DNA of 5,890 nucleotides from Rhodospirillaceae bacterium (lineage in GTDB: Bacteria; Pseudomonadota; Alphaproteobacteria; UBA8366; GCA-2717185), in contig JABJJH010000602.1 in the NCBI GenBank assembly GCA_018660965.1, forward strand, positions 1-5,890, written 5' to 3'. Below, in pieces: positions 1 through 5,476 of this stretch (position 1 is the stretch's first letter; each line of letters begins with the position of its first letter). The position numbers were made by a program, and so were the translations under genes. The notes under the pieces were generated by a model. The model saw only the letters and a list, made by a program, of their open reading frames with translations, did no database searches and was not told the DNA's origin.

Positions 1-297
1 TGCGCCGTTCTCATGCGCACGGGACTGTATCCCGCCGAAACGCCCTCAACGAATCTCGACACCGATTGGCTGTACAGGCGCTTGGCGCCGCGGCTGGTCC
101 GCGGGTTTGTCCGATGCCTGGGGGAAGCCCGCGATGAGTTGACGCGGTGGGGACAAATGGGCTTCGCCTTCATCCTGGACAGGGCGTTTCATTACAATGG
201 CCCGAACAGTTGGTTGGCGAAAACCTGGCCGATTGGCGGTTCGGCGCTGTGCGTGCTGACGCTACTGGGTGGATATTTGATCGTTTATTTCATATGA
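1..297 (+). CDS. C-terminal end of a monovalent cation/H+ antiporter subunit D-like (MrpD/NuoL-type) membrane protein, 5'-partial
   Basis: The reading frame is open from base 1 and stops with TGA at 295-297, leaving 98 residues of a longer protein; the internal Met at base 13 is unlikely to be the start. The segment holds LYPAETPSTNLDTDWLYRR, which resembles the C-terminal region of alphaproteobacterial proteins annotated as Na+/H+ antiporter subunit D, related to the proton-pumping NuoL/M/N subunits of complex I. A hydrophilic stretch follows and then one hydrophobic C-terminal segment (about the last 23 residues, from WPIGG to YLIVYFI), consistent with a final transmembrane helix. By family it would sit in the inner membrane and take part in cation/proton exchange. 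The catalytic membrane core lies outside the window, so the family call rests on the tail alone. The next gene follows after 70 bases in the same direction. A 5-bp hairpin (334-338 with 345-349) lies in that gap without a T tract, so read-through is possible. Confidence 0.65.
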   Translation, partial: CAVLMRTGLYPAETPSTNLDTDWLYRRLAPRLVRGFVRCLGEARDELTRWGQMGFAFILDRAFHYNGPNSWLAKTWPIGGSALCVLTLLGGYLIVYFI

Positions 298-367
298 CGT
301 GTCGGCGCGCGGAACAGCGTCACGATCAAATCCCGGCGTAATTTCGCCGACCTAGTGCTGGAACCCT

Positions 368-2200
368 ATGTCCAAACCCAATCTGTACGACACGAAGGAC
401 GAACGCGGTAATCGTCAGTACAGGACGCTTGTCACGCTGTTGCCCTATTTGTGGCCCTCTGGACATTGGTCCATGCGGGGGCGCGTCATCGTCGCGTTGG
501 CGTTGCTGGCGCTGTCCAAGCTGGCCAATGTCTATGTGCCCTTGTTCTACAGGGATGCGGTCGATGCGCTGAGCGGCAAGGCGGTGGTTGATGGCGCGGT
601 GCTGGCCGCCGCTGTGCCGGTGGGGTTGCTGCTGGCCTACGGCGGCGCACGGGTTGTGTCGGTGGCGTTCGGTGAATTGCGCGAAGCGGTGTTTGCCCGC
701 GTCGCGCAACGGGCAATTCGAACGGCGGCGCTGCGCACCTTCCAGCATCTCCATGTGTTGAGTCTGCGGTTCCATATGAACCGGCAAACCGGCGGGCTGT
801 CGCGCATTATCGAACGCGGCGTGAAGGGCATCGAATTCGTTTTGGCCTTCATGATGTTCAATATTCTGCCGACACTCTTTGAAATTCTGCTGGTCTGCGG
901 CATTCTCTGGAAGCTGTTCAATTTTTGGTATGCGCTGGTCACCTTCCTGACCATCGGCATTTACATTGGATTCACGTTGGTCGTGACGGAGTGGCGATTA
1001 AAATATCGCCGCGCCATGAACGACCGCGACACCGAAGCCAACACCAAGGCGATCGATAGCCTGCTGAACTATGAAACCGTCAAATATTTTGGCAACGAAG
1101 CGCACGAAGCGCGCCGTTTCGACTCCGCGATGCAGGCCTACGAAACCGCATCGGTCAAAAGCACGGTCAGCCTGTCCTACCTGAATGTCGGACAAGGCGC
1201 GGTCATTGCCGTGGGATTGATCATCGTCATGCTGATGGCGGGCCACGGCGTCGTGGATGGTGAAATGACGCTGGGCGATTTTGTGTTGGTCAACGCCTAC
1301 CTCATTCAACTTTACCTGCCGTTGAATTTTCTCGGCTTCGTGTACCGGCAGATACGCCAATCGCTGACGGATATGGAAGCGATGTTCAAGGTGCTGGATA
1401 TCGAAACCGAGGTGTCGGATCGTCCGGACGCCCAACCGTTGGCGCTGAACGGCGGCAGTGTCGAATTTGATCATGTCGATTTCGGGTACGATGCACGCCG
1501 TCCCATCCTGCGCGATGTTAGCTTCACGGTGCCATCGGGTAAGACCGTGGCTATTGTAGGGCCGAGCGGGGCGGGAAAATCGACAATCAGCCGCTTGCTG
1601 TTCCGGTTCTATGACGTGAACGGCGGCGCGGTGCGGATTGACGGGCAGGACATCGCATCGGTGACGCAGAAAAGTCTGCGATCGTCTATCGGGATCGTGC
1701 CGCAGGATACGGTGCTGTTCAACGATTCGATCTATTACAACATCCTGTATGGTCGGCCCGGCGCGTCGCCGTCGGAGGTTGAGAATGCGGCCCGTCTCGC
1801 CCGCATCCACGACTTCATCACGGCGTTGCCGGATGGGTACGAGTCGAATGTCGGCGAGCGTGGGTTGAAGCTTTCAGGCGGTGAGAAACAACGCGTCGCC
1901 ATCGCCCGCACCATCTTGAAAAGCCCGACAATACTTCTGTTCGACGAGGCGACCTCGGCGCTCGACACCCATACGGAAAAGGAAATTCAGGAAAGCTTGC
2001 GCGAAGTGTCCAGCAACCGCACGACATTGGTGATCGCGCATCGCTTGTCCACCGTGATCGATGCGGATGAAATCCTCGTGCTTGAAGAAGGCCGCGTCGT
2101 GGAGCGCGGACGGCACGCGGATTTATTGTCCACGAACGGCGCCTACGCCGCCATGTGGCGCAAGCAGCAAGAAACAGCAAAACCGGTTGGCAGCGAGTGA
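368..2200 (+). CDS. Atm1/ABCB7-family ABC exporter, fused permease and ATPase (610 aa)
   Basis: Half-transporter expected to work as an inner-membrane homodimer exporting glutathione-linked compounds (oxidised glutathione, glutathione persulfide or metal-glutathione adducts), as described for Atm1-type proteins. Residues 1 to about 340 form the permease, with hydrophobic segments near 39-60, 77-100, 154-180, 183-207, 276-296 and 304-326. Atm1 hallmarks are visible: R210 and R214 in EWRLKYRR, NYETVKYFGNE at 234-244, N273 and Q276 in YLNVGQG, and R327. With an offset of four these match glutathione-contact residues I recall for Novosphingobium Atm1. The ATPase domain (about 365-600) is complete: A-loop Y374, Walker A GPSGAGKST 398-406, Q-loop Q446, signature LSGGEKQ 502-508, Walker B ILLFDE 522-527 with E527, D-loop ALD 531-533, H-loop H558. 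The length is normal for the family. The ATG at 368 has only a weak Shine-Dalgarno upstream. The DUF192 gene follows after 37 bases. Family certain; substrate inferred. Confidence 0.95.
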   Translation: MSKPNLYDTKDERGNRQYRTLVTLLPYLWPSGHWSMRGRVIVALALLALSKLANVYVPLFYRDAVDALSGKAVVDGAVLAAAVPVGLLLAYGGARVVSVAFGELREAVFARVAQRAIRTAALRTFQHLHVLSLRFHMNRQTGGLSRIIERGVKGIEFVLAFMMFNILPTLFEILLVCGILWKLFNFWYALVTFLTIGIYIGFTLVVTEWRLKYRRAMNDRDTEANTKAIDSLLNYETVKYFGNEAHEARRFDSAMQAYETASVKSTVSLSYLNVGQGAVIAVGLIIVMLMAGHGVVDGEMTLGDFVLVNAYLIQLYLPLNFLGFVYRQIRQSLTDMEAMFKVLDIETEVSDRPDAQPLALNGGSVEFDHVDFGYDARRPILRDVSFTVPSGKTVAIVGPSGAGKSTISRLLFRFYDVNGGAVRIDGQDIASVTQKSLRSSIGIVPQDTVLFNDSIYYNILYGRPGASPSEVENAARLARIHDFITALPDGYESNVGERGLKLSGGEKQRVAIARTILKSPTILLFDEATSALDTHTEKEIQESLREVSSNRTTLVIAHRLSTVIDADEILVLEEGRVVERGRHADLLSTNGAYAAMWRKQQETAKPVGSE

Positions 2201-2237
2201 TTGTAGGGATGCGGTTGCGTGCTGTAGATTGGCGATC

Positions 2238-2714
2238 ATGAGACGACTACTCTTAACGAAATCAGCGATGATGTACGCGGTGGTGCTGGTTGTGGCCGGG
2301 CTGGTGTTTCATGACGTCCGTGCGCAGGAGACATTTCCCACCTCGACACTGAGCGTAGCGACAAAGGATGGGGTGCGTGAATTCTCCGTTGAAGTTGCGA
2401 CGACCCCCCAGCAGCACGCGCAAGGTTTGATGTTTCGGCGCAAAATGCCGGCGGATTCCGGGATGGTGTTTGTCTACCGGCAGGCTCAACCAATATCCAT
2501 GTGGATGAAGAACACGATGATTCCTCTCGACATGGTGTTCATCAATGGCTCCGGCGCGATTACAAAAATCGTCGAACGGACGATTCCGATGTCGCAGGAA
2601 ATAATCGCGTCCGGCGGGTCGGTGAAATCGGTCCTGGAATTGAACGGCGGGACGGCAAGCCGACTGGGGCTCAAGGCTGGCGACCGCGTGTCGCTGTCCG
2701 GGGTGTTCGATTAG
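2238..2714 (+). CDS. DUF192 family secreted protein (158 aa)
   Basis: The protein begins MRRLLLTKSA, followed by a hydrophobic core (about 11-24) and VRA before Q30, a typical signal peptide with predicted cleavage after A29, so it should be periplasmic or envelope-attached. The mature part carries the DUF192 signature: QGLMFRRKMP (about 62-71), GMVFVY (75-80), MWMKNTMIPLDMVFI (88-102), a TIP motif, and SVKSVLELNGG with LGLKAGDRV near the C-terminus. DUF192 is a small beta-rich domain of unknown biochemical function, common as an exported protein in Proteobacteria. The frame is open back to 2061 inside the ABC gene, but the ATG at 2238 is preferred because it begins directly with the signal peptide and leaves a 37-base gap. 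No strong Shine-Dalgarno is visible. The gene is probably co-transcribed with the ABC exporter. Its TAG stop (2712-2714) overlaps the TAA stop of the convergent methyltransferase. Confidence 0.92.
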   Translation: MRRLLLTKSAMMYAVVLVVAGLVFHDVRAQETFPTSTLSVATKDGVREFSVEVATTPQQHAQGLMFRRKMPADSGMVFVYRQAQPISMWMKNTMIPLDMVFINGSGAITKIVERTIPMSQEIIASGGSVKSVLELNGGTASRLGLKAGDRVSLSGVFD

Positions 2715-3376
2715 CCCCGTTTGCGAATAATCGTAAGGCCGTCGCCGATTGGCAACATGCACATTGAAACCCGTTCATCGCCGTGAATCTTGTCATTTAA
2801 CGTTCGAATGGCGTCCGTCGCGCGTTCCGTGTCGGCGGGGTCGATCAAGCGACCATCCCACAGCACGTTGTCGATAAGAATCAATCCGCCCGGTCGGACC
2901 AGCGTCAGACATTGTTCGTAATAAACGCCGTAATTTTTCTTGTCGCCGTCGATGAACGCGAAATCGAACGTTCCCGAATCGCCGTCGCGAATGAGCGAAT
3001 CCAGCGTTTCCGCGGCCTTGCCGATTCGTAAATCGATAATGTCCTCGACCCCCGCTTCGCGCCAGAAGGGCTGTCCGACGGCGGGCCATTCCGCGTTGCG
3101 GTCGCATGCGATCAGACGACCGTCACGGGGCAGGGCGAGCGCGACCGACAACGTGCTGTAGCCAGTGAATACGCCAATTTCCAACGCCGTCTTCGCGCCG
3201 GTCAATTCGACCAAAAGGCGCATGAACTGACCTTGCTCGGGGCATATCCGCATGCCGCCATGGGGATGGCGTTCGGTTACCTCCCGTAAGGCGCGGAGTG
3301 CGTCCGGTTCGCGCAAGGAAGCCTTCAGAAGATATTCATAGACGGGCTCCGTCAAAGGCGAGGTCTTGTAGGACAC
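2711..3376 (-). CDS. Class I SAM-dependent O-methyltransferase, caffeoyl-CoA OMT-like (221 aa)
   Basis: Soluble cytoplasmic methyltransferase of the Methyltransf_3/caffeoyl-CoA O-methyltransferase type, which moves a methyl group from S-adenosylmethionine to a catechol-like hydroxyl with help from a divalent metal. Visible motifs: glycine-rich SAM loop ALEIGVFTGYS (64-74), acidic residue D92 at the end of strand 2 (IACDRN), FIDGDKKNY (141-149), and LVRPGGLILIDNVLW (159-173). D143, D169 and N170 are the expected metal ligands and K146 is the usual active-site lysine. The N-terminus (KTSPLTEPVYEYLL) is typical, which supports the start. That start is GTG (3374-3376 read on the reverse strand); the next in-frame Met is residue 42, too far inside the domain, and upstream codons offer no ATG before a stop at 3455-3457. 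No clear Shine-Dalgarno. The gene faces the DUF192 gene with a 4-base overlap of ends. Fold certain, substrate unknown. Confidence 0.93.
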   Translation of the reverse strand: MSYKTSPLTEPVYEYLLKASLREPDALRALREVTERHPHGGMRICPEQGQFMRLLVELTGAKTALEIGVFTGYSTLSVALALPRDGRLIACDRNAEWPAVGQPFWREAGVEDIIDLRIGKAAETLDSLIRDGDSGTFDFAFIDGDKKNYGVYYEQCLTLVRPGGLILIDNVLWDGRLIDPADTERATDAIRTLNDKIHGDERVSMCMLPIGDGLTIIRKRG

Positions 3377-3582
3377 GGGCGGCTCGTTTGTTCGAGAGGT
3401 GTTGACGATAGGGATTAGACAATGGCGACGTGATGCACCGCCTGTCGCGATTGGTCAATCACTCTTCGTAAAATCATGGATATTGCGACCGTTGGATTTG
3501 TTGTGTCATGCCTTCGATTTTGTTCGGTTTGGATCTGATCGACGCTTGCTAAAGCGCAATGAAAACCCTAGTTTCCGCGCTC
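3377..3582. other. Intergenic region between O-methyltransferase and tRNA-Pro
   Basis: No convincing gene lies here, although a 68-codon frame from 3399 runs into the tRNA. The stretch should hold the divergent promoters of the methyltransferase (leftward) and tRNA-Pro (rightward). A possible tRNA promoter is TTGCTA (3546-3551), a 16-base spacer and CTAGTT (3568-3573), which would give a transcript start a few bases before the tRNA; the match is weak. A small inverted repeat GATTG-GT-CAATC (3449-3460) lies upstream of the methyltransferase and could be an operator or chance. A 5-bp hairpin CGCTT/AAGCG (3544-3557) overlaps the proposed -35 box. Confidence 0.3.
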
Positions 3583-3659
3583 CGGGGTGTAGCTCAGTCT
3601 GGTAGAGTGCCTGCTTTGGGAGCAGGATGTCGTTGGTTCGAATCCAGCCACCCCGACCA
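3583..3659 (+). tRNA. tRNA-Pro, anticodon TGG (UGG)
   Basis: Full 77-base cloverleaf with encoded CCA. The acceptor stem CGGGGTG (3583-3589) pairs perfectly with CACCCCG (3649-3655), followed by discriminator A and CCA (3657-3659). The anticodon stem CCTGC (3610-3614) pairs with GCAGG (3622-3626) around loop TTTGGGA, giving anticodon TGG at 3617-3619, with G at position 37 as usual for proline tRNAs. The T stem GTTGG/CCAGC encloses TTCGAAT. This tRNA reads most CCN proline codons. The NDUFS4-like gene starts 54 bases downstream in the same direction. Confidence 0.98.
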
Positions 3660-3666
3660 AAATTCC

Positions 3667-3689
3667 CGACCGGAAATTCAGGCCGGTCG
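3667..3689 (+). other. 7-bp hairpin between tRNA-Pro and the NDUFS4-like gene
   Basis: CGACCGG (3667-3673) and CCGGTCG (3683-3689) form a perfect 7-bp stem around a 9-base loop, just 7 bases after the tRNA CCA. No run of T follows, so it is not a standard intrinsic terminator. It may help tRNA 3' processing, protect the downstream mRNA end, or act as a weak attenuator. The pairing is seen directly; any role is inferred. Confidence 0.4.
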
Positions 3690-3700
3690 ACATTGGCGCG

Positions 3701-3706
3701 AAGGAG
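3701..3706 (+). promoter_or_regulatory. Shine-Dalgarno AAGGAG that fixes a GTG start
   Basis: AAGGAG lies 6 bases before the GTG at 3713-3715. It is the strongest ribosome binding site in the window and decides the start of the NDUFS4-like gene, which has no ATG at its N-terminus. Confidence 0.85.
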
Positions 3707-3712
3707 ATCGAC

Positions 3713-4024
3713 GTGACAAGGGAAGTCCGCATATATCAGCCCGCGAAAACGGCCATGCAGTCCGGGCGCGCGAAAACAAGGAACTGGGTTCTGGAATTCG
3801 AACCCGCCGCCCGCAACACGCCAGACGCCTTGATGGGGTGGGCGGGATCGTCCGACACCGACGCCCAGGTGAAATTGCGCTTCGACAGCGCCGAAGACGC
3901 CGTGGCGCACGCGGAAAAAGAAGGCTGGACCTATACAGTGCAGCACCCCAAGAAACGCCGCATTCGGCCCAAAGCCTATGCGGATAATTTCGCCGTCAAC
4001 CGCGTCCAATCCTGGACCCATTAA
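3713..4024 (+). CDS. NDUFS4-like accessory subunit of respiratory complex I (ETC complex I subunit family, 103 aa)
   Basis: Bacterial homologue of the mitochondrial 18-kDa subunit NDUFS4, which binds the peripheral arm of NADH:ubiquinone oxidoreductase and supports its assembly and stability on the cytoplasmic side of the inner membrane. Family hallmarks: VRIYQPAKTAMQSGRAKT (about 5-22), WVLEFEP (25-31), LMGWAGSSDTDAQVKLRF (about 40-57), EDAVAHAEKEGWTY (61-74) and the C-terminal KAYADNFAVNR...WTH ending. The length of 103 residues suits the bacterial form, which lacks a mitochondrial targeting extension. The start is GTG, set by AAGGAG 6 bases upstream. The gene lies between tRNA-Pro and tRNA-Arg, apart from any nuo operon in view. 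It may be expressed by read-through from the tRNA-Pro promoter, since no terminator with a T tract separates them. Product call firm; the exact effect on complex I in this organism is inferred. Confidence 0.93.
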   Translation: MTREVRIYQPAKTAMQSGRAKTRNWVLEFEPAARNTPDALMGWAGSSDTDAQVKLRFDSAEDAVAHAEKEGWTYTVQHPKKRRIRPKAYADNFAVNRVQSWTH

Positions 4025-4076
4025 CGGGGCCCGCCAAGCGGTCTCGTGGCGAACACGGCGCAACCGCGCCAACAAA

Positions 4077-4153
<77 letters not shown>

Positions 4154-4161
4154 ATTATTTC

Positions 4162-4181
4162 AATACGTTACGTGTATTTTT
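4162..4181 (+). terminator. Weak putative intrinsic terminator after tRNA-Arg
   Basis: AATAC (4162-4166) can pair with GTATT (4174-4178), extended inward by two G-T pairs, and a T run ends at 4181. The stem is short and AT-rich, so it would be a weak terminator. It is in the right place, 8 bases after the tRNA CCA. Confidence 0.3.
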
Positions 4182-4202
4182 CCAACTTGGATAATATTTC
4201 AA

Positions 4203-4222
4203 GGTACCACCAAGGGACCACC
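4203..4222. repeat. Short direct repeat GGNACCACC
   Basis: GGTACCACC (4203-4211) and GGGACCACC (4214-4222) differ at one base and start 11 bases apart, about one helical turn. They lie 50-70 bases after tRNA-Arg. Repeats with such spacing next to a tRNA can be binding sites for a recombinase or excisionase, but two copies this short could also be chance. Confidence 0.3.
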
Positions 4223-4444
4223 GTGTTCCAGTCGCGCCATTACAAATTATCAACCGTCGCATACTCACCACGCGGGCTCTTAACGGACGGTGACAGGCGT
4301 TGGACGTACAAGTGATGCAGACATACCGATCCAACGGTTTTCGATCACCGATGCAGCGTTATAGTCGCGCTGTCATTTGGTTTGGATACGGGATGCGTCC
4401 TCTGCACCGTAAAGCAGGTCGATTAAAAGCGTGTGCTGATCGAC

Positions 4445-4579
4445 TTAATGCACCACGCCGCTAGGCTCCACGTTTTCCAACTCCTTAATCGCAGCAAGAA
4501 CCCGCCGCCAGGTCGCTGCGCCGTCCAGATCACCGGCGTCCAGTAGTTCATCGGCGCGCATGGCGGCGCCACCGAGCAT
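4445..4579 (-). pseudogene. Truncated small hypothetical protein of the 'GD-x(5)-W-R-x-V' type (44 codons left)
   Basis: The reverse strand encodes MRADELLDAGDLDGAATWRR (from the Met at 4561) followed by VLAAIKELENVEPSGVVH and TAA. It resembles the C-terminal two thirds of a group of roughly 60-70 residue alphaproteobacterial proteins of unknown function, in which an Ala-rich helix, a GDxxGaxxW turn and a second helix (VLAAIKEL) follow an N-terminal helix containing an HG motif. That N-terminal helix is missing: upstream of the Met at 4579 the frame meets TAG at 4598-4600 after unrelated residues, and no Shine-Dalgarno is visible. I read it as a fragment cut near 4565-4575, though a shortened live gene from 4561 or 4579 is possible. 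A similar, complete protein is encoded at 5477-5686. Family likeness is from memory, not a search. Confidence 0.5.
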
Positions 4580-4690
4580 TCGAAAAAACCCCGAGGGCTA
4601 CGATCCCGCCAACCCGCGCTACATCGACGGCGCGGCGAATCCGGACTGGGGCCCGTCTGAGTTCCGCGCGGCGTTTAACCAGGACTACCA
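4566..4690 (+). pseudogene. Fragment of an unidentified, possibly phage-derived, protein
   Basis: The + frame reads SIRKNPEGYDPANPRYIDG and then AANPDWGPSEFRAAFNQDYQ. The balanced composition (N, D, P, Y, W rich) looks like real protein and unlike the shadow frames around it. The + frame stays open from an ATG at 4560 to a stop ending at 4892. Beyond about 4690, however, it is only the antisense of a - strand ORF, and before 4566 it is antisense to the truncated - strand gene. There is no Shine-Dalgarno before 4560. I therefore read only this inner part as a gene fragment lacking both ends. The style recalls small proteins of prophage regions, but I cannot name the family; the antisense reading of the same bases is less protein-like. 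Confidence 0.35.
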
Positions 4691-4864
4691 ATTAGCCGCA
4701 TATTGTATTTCCGTGCATCGCGCAATCGCGCGTTTAAGGGCGCTGGCGGCTGCTTCGGCTAAAAACCGCGCTTGGTCCTTTGGCGAATTCTTGGCAAGGT
4801 CGATCAAGCCCCGCCCCAGTTCCGCTTGGCTACGCCGGTACTGCGTAAGGTCTCTGTCAATCAT
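4685..4864 (-). CDS. Small hypothetical protein, 59 aa
   Basis: An ATG at 4862-4864 on the reverse strand opens 59 codons ending in TAG at 4685-4687. The product starts MIDRDLTQYRRSQAELGRGL and continues through IDLAKNSPKDQARFLAEAAA to SALKRAIARCTEIQYAANW. It has no signal peptide and no hydrophobic helix. Most of it should form amphipathic helices (residues 5-25 and 31-52) joined by a KNSPKDQ turn, suggesting a small helical-hairpin protein. The - strand composition is much more protein-like than the overlapping + frame, which is Arg/Ser/Ala-rich shadow. No good Shine-Dalgarno precedes the ATG. The frame is open 14 codons further up to a TGA, so the N-terminus may have been lost, and the last few residues (EIQYAANW) may be foreign sequence at a junction. 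I do not recognise the family. Confidence 0.45.
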   Translation of the reverse strand: MIDRDLTQYRRSQAELGRGLIDLAKNSPKDQARFLAEAAASALKRAIARCTEIQYAANW

Positions 4865-4932
4865 GACGGCAATAACATCATCACCAGCGTGAACCCGCAG
4901 TGACCAGCATCACAACAAAATGGATTTTTATT

Positions 4933-4975
4933 AAAAAGCCCGCCACATCCAAGAAGAAATGGAAACGTGGCGGGC
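4933..4975 (-). terminator. Strong intrinsic terminator facing left
   Basis: GCCCGCCAC (4938-4946) and GTGGCGGGC (4967-4975) form a perfect 9-bp GC-rich stem. On the reverse strand the stem is followed at once by TTTTT (4937-4933), then AATAAAAA. The 20-base loop can shorten by an inner TCC/GGA pairing. The layout fits rho-independent termination of transcripts from the right. No intact - strand gene lies directly to its right, so the gene it served may have been lost. On the + strand no T tract follows the stem. Confidence 0.7.
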
Positions 4976-5235
4976 GTGTCGCGCTACCAGAACGCCCTGA
5001 AGCACGGGCGCTATTCGAAAGAGTCGATTGAGCAGCGCCGTCTAGTGCGGGCGCTGATCAAGGAATCCCGAAAGATCATTGAGTTGAAAGTGTTCCGGGT
5101 ATCTACTGGCTGAAAGCAGTCATTGAGCAAGGCGTACGTGTCTTCGAAGCGGTGGCGCAAAGCGAACTGAACATGGGCGTGTTGAAAACGGCTGTTATGC
5201 AGTTGGTGCGCTTTATGGAAAGGAAAAAGGCATGA
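4967..5235 (+). pseudogene. Frameshifted 'KHGRYS' protein, probably prophage-associated
   Basis: From 4982 one frame reads RYQNALKHGRYSKESIEQRR and then LVRALIKESRKIIEL before running into an unnatural tail and TGA at 5111-5113. The NALKHGRYS motif followed by a basic RRxVRALIKESR helix is typical of small proteins of unknown function found in alphaproteobacterial prophages and islands. Coding character then moves to another frame from about 5083: VPGIYWLKAVIEQGVRVFEA through SELNMGVLKTAV to the end MERKKA and TGA at 5233-5235. A single-base deletion (or two-base insertion) between 5083 and 5113 joins the two parts. A third stretch, from the GTG at 4900 through TSKKKWKRGGRVA, might be the N-terminus with a compensating shift near 4980, but it overlaps the terminator hairpin and may be chance. 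The stop overlaps the next gene's ATG (ATGA). Sequencing error remains a possible cause. Confidence 0.55.
5220..5224 (+). promoter_or_regulatory. Shine-Dalgarno AAGGA for the 61-aa ORF
   Basis: AAGGA ends 7 bases before the ATG at 5232, inside the end of the upstream broken frame. Together with the ATGA stop/start overlap it supports that ATG and suggests translational coupling to the upstream gene before it was broken. Confidence 0.6.
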
Positions 5236-5417
5236 GCATTGGAGATTCGCATACAGACACCGCCGGTGATATTTGGGAAGTTATTGATATAAAAATTGAA
5301 ACAGGAAAACCGGACGTCGTTGTCGTTGCTAAAGCTCACCCAAATACGGGGGAAGTGGATACTATCCCAGTGAACGCATTTCCGCCCGATGGGTGGGATA
5401 AGCCCGTAGAAATATAA
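5232..5417 (+). CDS. Small hypothetical protein, 61 aa
   Basis: ATG at 5232 with AAGGA at suitable spacing, TAA at 5415-5417. The product is acidic and has no membrane segment or signal peptide. It alternates short beta-like runs (DIWEVIDIKIETG, DVVVVAKAHP, VDTIPVNAF) and ends in PDGWDKPVEI, which suggests a small beta-sheet or barrel-like domain, about the size of an SH3-type fold. The coding sequence is visibly more AT-rich than the genes left of tRNA-Arg. Its start overlaps the stop of the upstream frameshifted gene as ATGA, so the two were probably one transcription unit. I do not recognise the family and assign no function. The good Shine-Dalgarno and coupled start make it more credible than most ORFs of this length. 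Confidence 0.6.
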   Translation: MSIGDSHTDTAGDIWEVIDIKIETGKPDVVVVAKAHPNTGEVDTIPVNAFPPDGWDKPVEI

Positions 5418-5476
5418 TTTTTACAAATAAGGTCAACTGGTTAACATTCCCACACCAAGCCTGAGAAAAATTAGTT

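Larger units (their letters stand above)
4154..4444. other. Gene-free stretch downstream of tRNA-Arg
   Basis: No ORF with convincing protein character is seen on either strand over about 290 bases. The first part is AT-rich next to the tRNA 3' end. It holds a 9-base near-repeat (GGTACCACC and GGGACCACC, 4203-4222). On the - strand, reading on past the TAA at 4445 in the same frame, a short open run (DLLYGAEDASRIQTK, then TGA) looks mildly coding-like but has no start and may be a remnant. No integrase gene or copy of the tRNA 3' end was found here. Confidence 0.4.

Noticed and set aside
334..349. CGGCG/CGCCG hairpin as a terminator before the ABC gene
   Set aside because: Only 5 bp and no T run follows, so it does not meet the pattern of an intrinsic terminator.
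998..1810. 270-codon - frame inside the ABC exporter
   Set aside because: Antisense shadow of a gene with all ABC motifs; composition is His/Arg/Gln-rich without domain character.
2061..2237. N-terminal extension of the DUF192 gene
   Set aside because: It overlaps the end of the ABC gene, and the signal peptide begins at the ATG at 2238.
3559..3987. Long + frame of 142 codons across tRNA-Pro and the NDUFS4-like gene
   Set aside because: Its N-terminal part (RVPALGAGCRWFESSHPD) is the translation of the tRNA, a well-known artefact, and the rest is an out-of-frame shadow of the NDUFS4-like gene.
3506..4075. Long - frame of 189 codons
   Set aside because: Antisense of the NDUFS4-like gene and tRNA-Pro; the piece GWIRTNDILLPKQALYQTEL is the familiar reverse translation of a tRNA.
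4691..4892. Second half of the + frame starting at 4560
   Set aside because: Arg/Ser/Ala-rich antisense of the 59-residue - strand ORF; no protein character.
5083..5113. Programmed -1 frameshift in the KHGRYS gene
   Set aside because: No X-XXY-YYZ heptamer in the right phase and no clear downstream stem; ordinary mutation or sequencing error is simpler.
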